Assembly (NCBI GenBank): GCA_028292435.1
Contig: JAQGMI010000106.1
Coordinates: 1 to 64,000 of the forward strand
Origin: Betaproteobacteria bacterium
GTDB taxonomy: Bacteria; Pseudomonadota; Gammaproteobacteria; Burkholderiales; SG8-41
Direction of reading: 5' to 3'
Length of the DNA: 64,000 nucleotides
The notes beneath the pieces were generated by a model. That model did not search any database. It was not told the origin of the DNA and saw nothing but the letters and a program-made list of their open reading frames with translations. This document shows positions 30,278-38,742 of this stretch, piece by piece; position 1 is the stretch's first letter; each line of letters begins with the position of its first letter. The position numbers were made by a program, and so were the translations under genes.

Positions 30278-31483
30278 CTAGCTTGCACTTGTAACTTTTC
30301 CATTCGGACCTACCGCCAGTGCACGTAAAACCGAGAGTATCGCCAGGATCTCCTGCTCTCCAAGTGTCGACCCGGTCGGCAGGACGATCACTCTTTCTGC
30401 GACGAGGTTCGTATTGTCCAACGCGAGGTGTGCATCGGGATAGCGCGACTGGTACGGTTGCATATTGTGGCAACCTGGCCAGAAGTATCTGCGTGCGAGA
30501 ATGTTTTCGGCGTGCAGGGTTTGCACTGTATCGTCACGTGAAACTGGGAATTCAGGGCCAAGTTCAATCACCACGTACTGGAAATTGTTTTTTTCGGACT
30601 GCTCGTACTGCAGAAGGCTCAGTCCGGAAATTCCGGCCACGCCTTCCCTGTAGATCTCGTAGTTGCGGCGGTTGATGGCCATAAAATCGCCGATCGCTTC
30701 GAGGTTCGTCAGCCCCATCGCTGCCGCGATCTCCGTCATTTTTCCATTCGTTCCGGGATAAATCACTTTATCGTAGCCGGAAAAGCCGAAGTTCCGCATC
30801 AGGCGCACTTTCTCGGCCAGCGAGTCGTCGTTCGTAACAACTGCGCCACCCTCGAACGTGTTAAAGAATTTGGTGGCGTGGAAGCTGAAAACTTCACAGT
30901 CGCCAAAATTGCCGAGCATTGTTCCGCCGTGGGAACATGCGAAGCCGTGCGAAGCATCGTACATCAGCTTCAGGCCATACTCGTTCGCGATGGCCTTAAG
31001 TTGGGCGACCGGCGCCGCGCGGCCCCAAAGATGCACGCCGATGATCCCGGTGGTCCGCGGGGTGATCATTCGCCGCACCGCCTCAGGATCGAGATTGTGT
31101 GTGCAAGGGTCGATGTCGGCGAACACCGGCGTGATCTCCTGCCATTGCAACGCATGTGCGGTAGCAATGAAGGTGTAAGAGGGCACAATGACTTCGCCCT
31201 TCAGATCCAGCGCGCGCGTCGCAATTTCGAGTGCGATCGTTCCATTGCACATTGCTATGCAATGCCGGGTCCCAAGAAACGCCGCTATCTTGTATTCGAA
31301 TTCCTGGACGAGAGGACCGTTGTTCGACAACCATCTGCGGTCGAGGAGGTCGGCCGTACGTCGAAGAAACTGCGGCCGGTCGCCGATATTCGGCCTGCCG
31401 ACGTGCAGAGGGTCGGCAAACAATGGTTGCGCGCCATTGATTGCAAGATCGTCGGTAGAATTAACCGGTTTAAGGGGCGTCAT
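30278..31483 (-). CDS. DegT/DnrJ/EryC1/StrS aminotransferase
   Basis: This PLP-dependent sugar aminotransferase family protein has 401 residues. The PLP lysine is in FSFHATKFFNTFEGGAVV (about 205), with CNGTIALEIATRAL and PSYTFIATAHAL upstream. The family transaminates keto groups of nucleotide-linked sugars, for example to dTDP-amino-dideoxy sugars. The following acyltransferase gene supports an N-acylated amino-sugar product, but no nucleotidyltransferase or dehydratase is present in the window. The ATG at 31483 has AGGA about seven bases upstream. Confidence 0.87.
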   Translation of the reverse strand: MTPLKPVNSTDDLAINGAQPLFADPLHVGRPNIGDRPQFLRRTADLLDRRWLSNNGPLVQEFEYKIAAFLGTRHCIAMCNGTIALEIATRALDLKGEVIVPSYTFIATAHALQWQEITPVFADIDPCTHNLDPEAVRRMITPRTTGIIGVHLWGRAAPVAQLKAIANEYGLKLMYDASHGFACSHGGTMLGNFGDCEVFSFHATKFFNTFEGGAVVTNDDSLAEKVRLMRNFGFSGYDKVIYPGTNGKMTEIAAAMGLTNLEAIGDFMAINRRNYEIYREGVAGISGLSLLQYEQSEKNNFQYVVIELGPEFPVSRDDTVQTLHAENILARRYFWPGCHNMQPYQSRYPDAHLALDNTNLVAERVIVLPTGSTLGEQEILAILSVLRALAVGPNGKVTSAS

Positions 31484-31657
31484 GAAAAATGTCCTATTGC
31501 GGCGATCATGGCACAGCTTCCGGTCGATGCGGATGACGTTCCCGTCTTGCCCGAATATTTAATAGCGATTGTACGCAATTCGGGGCAATGCGATGCATCT
31601 TATCATCACGGCCTCCATTTGATCCCTCGCCGTCGCACGGCGGCGAGGCCCCGATGC

Positions 31658-32488
31658 TTATCCGAACAGATTCAGCACGCCGTCGAGCCCGACGTAGTTC
31701 AGCGCGTGCGTCGCCTGTGCGCGCACCACGGGTTTCGCATGATAGGCCACGCTGACGCCGGCTTCCGCCATGAACTTCAAATCGTTCGCGCCGTCGCCGA
31801 GCCCGATGATTTGCGCATTGCCGATACCGAGCTCGTCGCGGACTTGCAGTAGCGCGGCGCGCTTCACGTCCGCATCGACGATGTCGCCGAGCACTTCGCC
31901 GCTGAGCTTGCCGTCAACGATTTCGAGCGTGTTCGAGCGCGTGTAGTCGAGTGCGAGGCGCTGTTTGAGTCGCTCGGTAAAGAACGTAAAGCCGCCCGAC
32001 AGCAGCAGTGTCTTGATGCCGAGCTGGCGGAATTGCCTGAGCATGACTTCAGCACCGGGCGACAATTTAAGGCGCTCGTCATATACGCGCTGCAGCGCGC
32101 TGGCATCGAGGCCTTTCAATAGCGCGACGCGGCGGCGCAGGCTCTGCTGGAAATCGAGCTCGCCGCGCATTGCGGCCCCGGTAATTGCGGCGACCTGCGG
32201 CTTGAGTCCCTGCATGTCGGCGATTTCATCGATGCACTCGATCGTGATGAGCGTGGAGTCCATGTCCATCACGCACAGCCGCATGCCGGCGAGCTTGCGC
32301 TCGTCCGGAATGAATGCGTAATCGAGTTTCGCTGCTTCGCACAGCGGCGCAATACCTGAATTGTCGACGGCGTTGCGCAGTCGAAATGCAGTCGGCGTAA
32401 TGGCTTCGATCGCCGATGCACCGGCGAGCTTCGCGAGCGTTTTGAGATCGGGCGTTGCGATGTCGGCGCCCTGGATGACGAGGTTCAT
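31658..32488 (-). CDS. serB: Phosphoserine phosphatase SerB
   Basis: This HAD-family enzyme catalyses the last step of serine synthesis. It has 276 residues: an N-terminal ACT-like region (1-65), then the catalytic D75-x-D77-S-T (VMDMDSTLITIECIDEIAD), then LLSGGFTFFTERL and IGLGDGANDLKFMAEAG. It comes after mfd and a HAD phosphatase on the same strand. A GC-rich stem (31625-31648) lies just past the stop but has no T-run. Confidence 0.95.
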   Translation of the reverse strand: MNLVIQGADIATPDLKTLAKLAGASAIEAITPTAFRLRNAVDNSGIAPLCEAAKLDYAFIPDERKLAGMRLCVMDMDSTLITIECIDEIADMQGLKPQVAAITGAAMRGELDFQQSLRRRVALLKGLDASALQRVYDERLKLSPGAEVMLRQFRQLGIKTLLLSGGFTFFTERLKQRLALDYTRSNTLEIVDGKLSGEVLGDIVDADVKRAALLQVRDELGIGNAQIIGLGDGANDLKFMAEAGVSVAYHAKPVVRAQATHALNYVGLDGVLNLFG

Positions 32489-32515
32489 GGTCGTGCGTTC
32501 GACGAGAGGGCGCGA

Positions 32516-33181
32516 TTATACCGGAGCAGCTTGTTGCGCCGCTTCAAGCAATAAGGGCAGTTCGCGCACGTGCGTGAGCACTTTATGCGCCGCCGCGAAA
32601 TCACCGCCGTGCGTCAATTCATTCGGAATCACGATGCAGCGCAAGCCTGCGCCGGTTGCCGCGATGAGGCCGCGCGGCGTGTCTTCGACCGCTATGCACT
32701 CATCCGGCGTCAATCCCATCCGCGCGATGGCGGCGAGATAAGGTTCGGGATCGGGCTTGGAATTTACGTAATCCTCGCGTGCAAGCACGAAGTCGAAATA
32801 GCGCAGGAAGCCGGTGGCCGCGTGAATGATATCGAAGTGCGCCCGGTGCGAGCTCGTGACAATCGCCATCGCATATCGCCCGTGCAGTTCGCGCAGCACC
32901 TCTTCGACGCCGGCAATCGCATGATTGCGCGCGGCGAGCAGTTTTGCATAGCGTGCATCGCGCTCTTTACGCATCGCTTCGATTGCGCTTTCCGAATGGC
33001 CAAGCTCCGCGGCAAGATGCCATGCGCCATTGTTTTGCGTCAGAAAGAGTTCGCGGTAGTGTTCATCGGTCAGATGAACACCGGCGATTGCGAGCACCTC
33101 GCGAGTCGCATCGCGGTACAAATGCTCGGTATCGACAAGCACGCCGTCGTTGTCCCACAGGATGGCTTTGATCGCCGGCAT
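32516..33181 (-). CDS. HAD-superfamily phosphatase (beta-phosphoglucomutase-like)
   Basis: The protein has 221 residues. Motif I is WDNDGVLVDTEHLY, motif II VTSSHR, the lysine lies in NSKPDPEPYL, and motif IV is CIAVEDTPRGLIAATGAG. The cap is of the helical C1 type. The substrate cannot be read from the sequence; sugar phosphates or phosphoglycolate are typical of relatives. The ATG at 33181 lies two bases after the mfd stop (TGA-CG-ATG), so translation is probably coupled to mfd. Confidence 0.85.
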   Translation of the reverse strand: MPAIKAILWDNDGVLVDTEHLYRDATREVLAIAGVHLTDEHYRELFLTQNNGAWHLAAELGHSESAIEAMRKERDARYAKLLAARNHAIAGVEEVLRELHGRYAMAIVTSSHRAHFDIIHAATGFLRYFDFVLAREDYVNSKPDPEPYLAAIARMGLTPDECIAVEDTPRGLIAATGAGLRCIVIPNELTHGGDFAAAHKVLTHVRELPLLLEAAQQAAPV

Positions 33182-33183
33182 CG

Positions 33184-36100
33184 TCAGCCCGCGAGTTCGC
33201 TGAAGACGAGCCGGACCTTCGCTACACGCTCATCGACTTCGTGCAGGTCGGCATTGACTCGGAGGCGGTCCTGGCCGTTCAACTTGTAATGCTTGTTGCG
33301 CTGGATCAGCTTGACCACGCGGCCGGCGTCGATCGGGGGATTCGGGATGAACTGGAGCTGCACGCCGGATTCGGAAGCGTCGATGCGCGCGATGCCGAGC
33401 GGCTTGCCGAGCACTCGCAGGCGATGCGTTTCGAGCAGGGTCTTCGCGTGCGGCGGCAGGAGGCCGAAGCGGTCGATGAGTTCTTCGTGCATCGCGTCAA
33501 GCGCTTCGAGCGTTTCGCAGTTCGCGAGCCGCTTGTAAATCACGAGCCGCTCGTGAATATCGTTGCAGTAATTGTCGGGGAGCAGTGCGGGCGCATGCAA
33601 ATTGATTTCGGTTGTGACGCCAAGCGGGGCCGACAAGTCGGGCTCGACACCTTGCTTGAGCGATTTGACCGCGGTGTCGAGCATCGCACAATAAAGGTTG
33701 AAGCCAACTTCCTGCATCTCGCCGGACTGCGATTCGCCAAGCACTTCGCCGGCGCCGCGAATTTCGAGATCGTGCATCGCGAGGAAGAAGCCGGAGCCGA
33801 GTTCTTCCATCTGCTGGATCGCCTCGAGCCGCTTCTTGGCCTGGCTTGTGATGCTGCCTTCGTCCGGCAGCAGCAGATAAGCGTACGCCTGGTGGTGCGA
33901 GCGGCCGACACGCCCGCGCAGCTGGTGCAATTGCGCTAGTCCGAATTTGTCGGCGCGGCTGATAATAATCGTGTTCGCGGTCGGCACGTCGATGCCGGTC
34001 TCGATGATCGTCGTGCATAACAGGATGTTGAAGCGCTGCTGGTAGAAGTCGCGCATCGCCATTTCAAGCTCGCGCTCGCGCATCTGGCCGTGCGCAATGC
34101 GGATCCGTGCTTCGGGCACCAGCCGCGCGAGGCTGTCCTCGATCTGGCCGATCGTATCAACATCGTTGTGCAGGAAGTAAACCTGGCCGCCGCGTTTGAG
34201 TTCGCGCAGCATCGCCTCCCGGATCAGGCCCTTGCTATGGCGTGAAACGAAAGTCTTGATCGCGAGACGGCGCTGCGGCGCGGTGGCGATCACCGAAAAG
34301 TCGCGCAGGCCTTCGAGCGCCATGCCGAGCGTGCGCGGAATTGGCGTTGCGGTCAGTGTCAGGACATCGACTTCGGCGCGCAGCGCTTTGAGTTTTTCCT
34401 TTTGACGCACGCCAAAGCGGTGTTCTTCATCAATGATGACGAGCCCGAGGTTTTTGAGCTTGATGTCGTGCCCCAAAAGCTTGTGCGTGCCGATCACGAT
34501 ATCGACGCGGCCATCGGCCAGTGCCGTCAGCGTTTCGCTTACTTGTTTAGGCGAGCGGAAGCGCGACAGTTCGGCGATCTTCACCGGCCAGTCGGCGAAA
34601 CGGTCGGAGAACGTGTTGAAGTGCTGTTCGGCGAGCAGCGTCGTCGGCACCAGCACGACAACCTGTTTACCTTCATTGACCGCAACAAATGCCGCGCGCA
34701 GCGCAACTTCAGTCTTGCCAAAGCCCACATCGCCGCAGATCAGCCGATCCATCGGCTTGCCTTGCTGCAGATCGTTGAGCGTCGCGGTGATCGCGGCTTT
34801 CTGATCGGGTGTTTCCTCGAACGGGAAAGCATCGCTGAATGCTTCGTAGTCGTGCTGCTGCAGTTTGAACGCGTGACCTTCGCGCAAGGCGCGCTGGGCG
34901 TAAAGATTCAAGAGTTCAGCCGCCGTATCTCGCACTTGTGCAGCGGCTTTCTTTTTCGCCTTGTCCCACTGCCCGCTGCCCAGATCGTGAAGCGGGGCAG
35001 TTTCGGGTGCTGCGCCGCTGTAACGGCTGATCAAATGCAACTGCGATACCGGCACGTACAGCTTATCGCCGCGGGTGTATTCGAGCGTCAGGAACTCCGT
35101 CGCGCCTTCGCCGAGATCGAGATTCTGCAAGCCTAAGTAGCGGCCGATACCGTGCTGTATGTGCACGACGGGATCGCCGATTTTGACTTCCGACAGATCG
35201 CGCAGCATGCCTTCGCTGGTCGCTTTGCGCGCTTCGCGTTCGCGGCGCGTGCGGACTTGCGATGCATACAGCTCGTTCTCGGTGATGATCGCGAGCTTGC
35301 GGTCGTCGAGCAGAAATCCCGCCGCAAGCGGCCCGACACCGAGGCAGACCGGCGCATCGCTCGCGAGGAATTCGCCGTACGTTCCGCACGGGGCGGGCCG
35401 GATGCCGTGCTCGCGAAAATACTCAAGCATGGTTTCGCGCCGGCCAAGCGCTTCCGCCAATACCAGCGTGCGGCCGTCATAACCGGCAATGAATGCCTGC
35501 AGCTTGTTCAGCGGCTCATCGGCACGGCGGTCGACTGCAACCGTGGGCAGTGCCGACGTATTCGAGCCCGCTTGCGGTTCTTCCTCAGAAACGGATTCAG
35601 TGTCGCCCGCCGCCGGCATCTCGATGCGCGCGAACGGCTTGATCGCACCGAAGAATGCGTCGGTCGTCAGAAACAATTCGCGCGGCGGCAGCAGGGGTTG
35701 GCTGCGGTCGCCGCCGAGCAGGTCGTAGCGCGCCTGCGTGTCCTGCCAGAATTGCTCGATGCACGGCTGCACGTCATGATGCAGTACGAGCGTGGTGTGC
35801 GGCGGCAGGTAATCAGTCAACAGCGCGGTGTGCTCGAAAAAAAGCGGCAGGTAATATTCGATGCCCGCGGGCGCAATACCGTTGCTGACGTCTTTATATA
35901 GCCGCGAGCGAGACGGGTCTCCCTCAAAGCGCGAGCGGAAATTGCGGCGAAACATCGTCTGCCCGTCTTCGTCGAGCGGAAACTCGCGCGCGGGCAGCAG
36001 CCGCACTTCGTTGACCTTATAGATGCTGCGCTGGGTGTCGACGTCGAAGCTGCGGATCGATTCGATCTGGTCGTCGAAGAGGTCGAGCCGGTAAGGCAGC

Positions 36101-36615
36101 GCACTGCCCATCGGAAACAAGTCGATCAGGCCGCCGCGAAAACTGTATTCGCCCGGCGACAACACCTGCGCGACGTGCGTGTAGCCGGCGATCGTCAATT
36201 GCTTGCGCAGTTCGTCTGCGGCGAGCGATTCGCCCTGCTTGAAGAAGAACGTGCGCGCGGCTAAGTATTCGATCGGCGCGAATCGATACAACGCCGTTGT
36301 CACCGGCACGATCGCGATGTCGAACGCCTGCTGTGTGATCTGGTACAGGGTCGCCAGCCGCTCCGAGACGAGATCGTGGTGCGGCGAGAAACTGTCGTAG
36401 GGCAGGGTTTCCCAATCCGGCAGCAGGTGGACTTTCAGCGCCGGATTGAAGTACGGGATCTCATCGAGCAGGCGCTGCGCGTCGGCGGCCGTCGCGGTTA
36501 TCACGAGCAGCGGGCGCACCTTGCCCGCCAGTTCGGCGAGCGCGAGCGCATCAGCCGATCCGTGATACGGGCCCACCCGGCTTTTGTGGCCGGGCGGCTG
36601 TGCTTCCATTAACAT
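33184..36615 (-). CDS. mfd: Transcription-repair coupling factor Mfd
   Basis: Mfd removes stalled RNA polymerase at DNA lesions and recruits UvrA. Its 1143 residues match the E. coli size (1148). Visible parts are the UvrB-homology region (LPDWETLPYDSFSPHHDLVSERL), the RNA-polymerase-interacting CarD-like domain (IGDPVVHIQHGIGRYLGL, about 495), helicase motifs GDVGFGKTEVALRAAF and DEEHRFGV, and RGRVGRSHHQAYAYLL. The start may be ATG 36615 or ATG 36609. A TATAAT lies at 36640-36645 on the minus strand, giving it its own promoter after the tctC gene. Confidence 0.96.
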   Translation of the reverse strand: MLMEAQPPGHKSRVGPYHGSADALALAELAGKVRPLLVITATAADAQRLLDEIPYFNPALKVHLLPDWETLPYDSFSPHHDLVSERLATLYQITQQAFDIAIVPVTTALYRFAPIEYLAARTFFFKQGESLAADELRKQLTIAGYTHVAQVLSPGEYSFRGGLIDLFPMGSALPYRLDLFDDQIESIRSFDVDTQRSIYKVNEVRLLPAREFPLDEDGQTMFRRNFRSRFEGDPSRSRLYKDVSNGIAPAGIEYYLPLFFEHTALLTDYLPPHTTLVLHHDVQPCIEQFWQDTQARYDLLGGDRSQPLLPPRELFLTTDAFFGAIKPFARIEMPAAGDTESVSEEEPQAGSNTSALPTVAVDRRADEPLNKLQAFIAGYDGRTLVLAEALGRRETMLEYFREHGIRPAPCGTYGEFLASDAPVCLGVGPLAAGFLLDDRKLAIITENELYASQVRTRREREARKATSEGMLRDLSEVKIGDPVVHIQHGIGRYLGLQNLDLGEGATEFLTLEYTRGDKLYVPVSQLHLISRYSGAAPETAPLHDLGSGQWDKAKKKAAAQVRDTAAELLNLYAQRALREGHAFKLQQHDYEAFSDAFPFEETPDQKAAITATLNDLQQGKPMDRLICGDVGFGKTEVALRAAFVAVNEGKQVVVLVPTTLLAEQHFNTFSDRFADWPVKIAELSRFRSPKQVSETLTALADGRVDIVIGTHKLLGHDIKLKNLGLVIIDEEHRFGVRQKEKLKALRAEVDVLTLTATPIPRTLGMALEGLRDFSVIATAPQRRLAIKTFVSRHSKGLIREAMLRELKRGGQVYFLHNDVDTIGQIEDSLARLVPEARIRIAHGQMRERELEMAMRDFYQQRFNILLCTTIIETGIDVPTANTIIISRADKFGLAQLHQLRGRVGRSHHQAYAYLLLPDEGSITSQAKKRLEAIQQMEELGSGFFLAMHDLEIRGAGEVLGESQSGEMQEVGFNLYCAMLDTAVKSLKQGVEPDLSAPLGVTTEINLHAPALLPDNYCNDIHERLVIYKRLANCETLEALDAMHEELIDRFGLLPPHAKTLLETHRLRVLGKPLGIARIDASESGVQLQFIPNPPIDAGRVVKLIQRNKHYKLNGQDRLRVNADLHEVDERVAKVRLVFSELAG

Positions 36616-36689
36616 TGTTTCTATTGCGAAAAAGGCCGCATTATACAGGCCTTGGCAGCGTTCGCCCGAGAGCCCTGCGAGTTAATGCA

Positions 36690-37667
36690 TTAGTCGACGC
36701 GCATCCCCGATTCGCGTATCACCTTTGCCCATTTAATCTGCTCGCTTGTCACGAACGCGCGGAATTCTTCCGGCGTGCCGTGTGCGACGTCGGCGCCGGA
36801 AGCGGCGAAGCGCTCACGCATTTCGGATGAGGTCAGCACGCGCAGGAGTTCGGCATTTAGTTTGGCAATCAGCGGTCGCGGCGTCGCGACCGGCGCGAGC
36901 ACGCCGTTCCAGATGTTGGCCTGATATCCGCTGACGCCGGATTCCGCGACGGTGGGCACGTCGGGCGCCAGCGGCGAACGCTGCGGACCGGTCATGCCGA
37001 GCGCTTTCAATTTGCCGGATTTCACGTGCGGCAGCGCTGCCGTCATGCTCGGAAAAGACAATTGAACGTGGCCGCCGAGCACATCGGTCATCGCCTGCGC
37101 CGTGCCTTTGTAAGTTACGTGCACGAGCGTGATGCCCGTCATGTAGCCCAGCAAAGCACCGGCGAGATTCGCGGGCGAGCCGTTGCCGGACGAGGCGTAA
37201 TTCAATTGTCCGGGTTTGGTTTTAGCGAGCGCGATCAGGTCTTTGGCCGTCGTCGCCGGCAACCCCGGGAATGCGGCGAGTATCAGCGGCGTCGAACCGA
37301 CGATCGTGATCGGCGCGAGATCGCGCTGACCGTCGTACGGCATCGATTTGATGAGGCTCGGATTGGTCGCGAGCGAACTGGCGACGAGCACCAGCGTGTG
37401 ACCGTCGGGCGCGGACTTGACCGCAAGGTCGGTGCCGATAATGCCGTTCGCGCCGGCGCGGTTGTCGACGACGATTTGCTGACCGATGTTCTGGCTCAAT
37501 TGCTGGGCGATCAGGCGCGCCATGATGTCGGCATTGCCGCCGGGCGCATACGGCACGATCAGGCGAACGGGGTGCGACGGGAAATCAGGGGTTGCGGCGA
37601 GTGCGGACGTCGTCGCTGCAAGCACTGTGCAAGCGAATGGTACTGACTTCAGCCAGGTCAACGCCAT
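36690..37667 (-). CDS. TctC/Bug-type periplasmic binding protein 2
   Basis: The protein has 325 residues with a Sec signal (MALTWLKSVPFACTVLAATTSA). The receptor fold shows VRLIVPYAPGGNADIMARLIA, SAPDGHTLVLVASS, GSPANLAGALLGYMTG and VTYKGTAQAMTDVLGGHVQ. The ATG at 37667 follows the stop of the radical-SAM gene by one base (TGA-G-ATG), so it is translated as the third gene of the AmmeMemoRadiSam unit. That placement is unusual for a solute receptor. No membrane subunits of a TTT transporter are present. Confidence 0.9.
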   Translation of the reverse strand: MALTWLKSVPFACTVLAATTSALAATPDFPSHPVRLIVPYAPGGNADIMARLIAQQLSQNIGQQIVVDNRAGANGIIGTDLAVKSAPDGHTLVLVASSLATNPSLIKSMPYDGQRDLAPITIVGSTPLILAAFPGLPATTAKDLIALAKTKPGQLNYASSGNGSPANLAGALLGYMTGITLVHVTYKGTAQAMTDVLGGHVQLSFPSMTAALPHVKSGKLKALGMTGPQRSPLAPDVPTVAESGVSGYQANIWNGVLAPVATPRPLIAKLNAELLRVLTSSEMRERFAASGADVAHGTPEEFRAFVTSEQIKWAKVIRESGMRVD

Positions 37668-37668
37668 C

Positions 37669-38742
37669 TCAGCGCCGGTCGATCGCGAGTGGAATCCGCC
37701 GGCGGCCGAACTGGCCTTCGAACAGCTCGAACTCGCCGACGATCGCCGTCGCGCATTGCGGGCATTTCGATTCGGCACTCAGCTTGTACGACTTGATCTG
37801 ATGCCAGTCGCGCACGATCAACGGCGTATTGCATCCCGGGCAGTAGGTTGTTCCGCCATCGAGATCATGCACGTTGCCGGTGTAGACGTAGTTCAGCCCG
37901 GTATCGAGCGCAATCTGGCGCGAGCGGGTCAATGTCGCGGGCGGCGTTGCGGCGATGTCCGTCATTTTATGGTCGGGGTGAAACGCGGTGAAATGCAGCG
38001 GGACGTCAGGACCGAGTTCGCGCATGATCCAGTCGCACATCGCAGTGACTTCCTCGACCGAATCGTTCTTGCCCGGAATCAGCAGCGTCGTGATCTCGAA
38101 CCACACATTCGTTTCGTGCTTTAAATAGGCGAGCGTCTCCAGCACCGGCTTCAGGTGCGCGCCGCACAGCTTGAAGTAGAACTCGTCGGTAAACGCCTTG
38201 AGATCGACGTTGGCCGCATCCATCTTGGCGTAGAAGTCGTGGCGCGGAATGTCGTGTATGTAACCGGCAGTCACGGCGACGGTGTTGATGCCTTTCGTGT
38301 GACACGCATCGGCAACGTCCATCGCATACTCGGCGAAGATCACCGGGTCGTTATACGTAAACGCGATGCTCTTGCAGCCGTTCGCCACGGCGGCGTCGGC
38401 AATCGCTTCGGGCGTCGCCTGGTCGGCGAGGCGGTCCATGTCTTTCGATTTGCTGATGTCCCAGTTCTGGCAGAACTTGCACGCGAGATTGCAGCCGGCG
38501 GTGCCGAACGACAGCACGCTCGAGCCGGGATAGAAATGATTGAGCGGTTTCTTTTCGATTGGATCGATGCAGAACCCGGACGAGCGCCCGTAGGTCGTCA
38601 GCAACATCACGTCGCCGACGCGCTGGCGCACGAAGCACGCGCCGCGCTGGCCTTCGTGTAATTTGCAGTCGCGGGGGCACAAGTCGCATTGCATGCGGCC
38701 GTCGTCGAGCAAGTGCCACCAGCGTCCGGCGTAACCGCTCAT
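37669..38742 (-). CDS. amrS: AmmeMemoRadiSam system radical SAM enzyme
   Basis: This radical SAM protein of 357 residues has the C84-x3-C88-x2-C91 cluster motif (GCNLACKFCQNW). It has four extra N-terminal cysteines (CDLCPRDC, ACF) and two C-terminal CxxC pairs (CPGC, CPQC) for additional metal or cluster binding. The Memo/AMMECR1 partners are fused in the preceding gene, and the ATG overlaps that gene's stop (ATGA). The chemistry of this conserved trio is, as far as I know, still poorly defined. Relatives are also called PflA-like activating enzymes. Confidence 0.92.
   Translation of the reverse strand: MSGYAGRWWHLLDDGRMQCDLCPRDCKLHEGQRGACFVRQRVGDVMLLTTYGRSSGFCIDPIEKKPLNHFYPGSSVLSFGTAGCNLACKFCQNWDISKSKDMDRLADQATPEAIADAAVANGCKSIAFTYNDPVIFAEYAMDVADACHTKGINTVAVTAGYIHDIPRHDFYAKMDAANVDLKAFTDEFYFKLCGAHLKPVLETLAYLKHETNVWFEITTLLIPGKNDSVEEVTAMCDWIMRELGPDVPLHFTAFHPDHKMTDIAATPPATLTRSRQIALDTGLNYVYTGNVHDLDGGTTYCPGCNTPLIVRDWHQIKSYKLSAESKCPQCATAIVGEFELFEGQFGRRRIPLAIDRR

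Noticed and set aside
31625..31648. Strong GC stem (CCTCGCCG/CGGCGAGG) after serB as a terminator
   Set aside because: No T-run on the serB strand. It may slow transcription, but I do not call it a terminator.
36690..37778. Longer version of tctC 2 starting inside the radical SAM gene
   Set aside because: The added 37 residues are Arg/Ser-rich and precede the signal peptide, which must be N-terminal.
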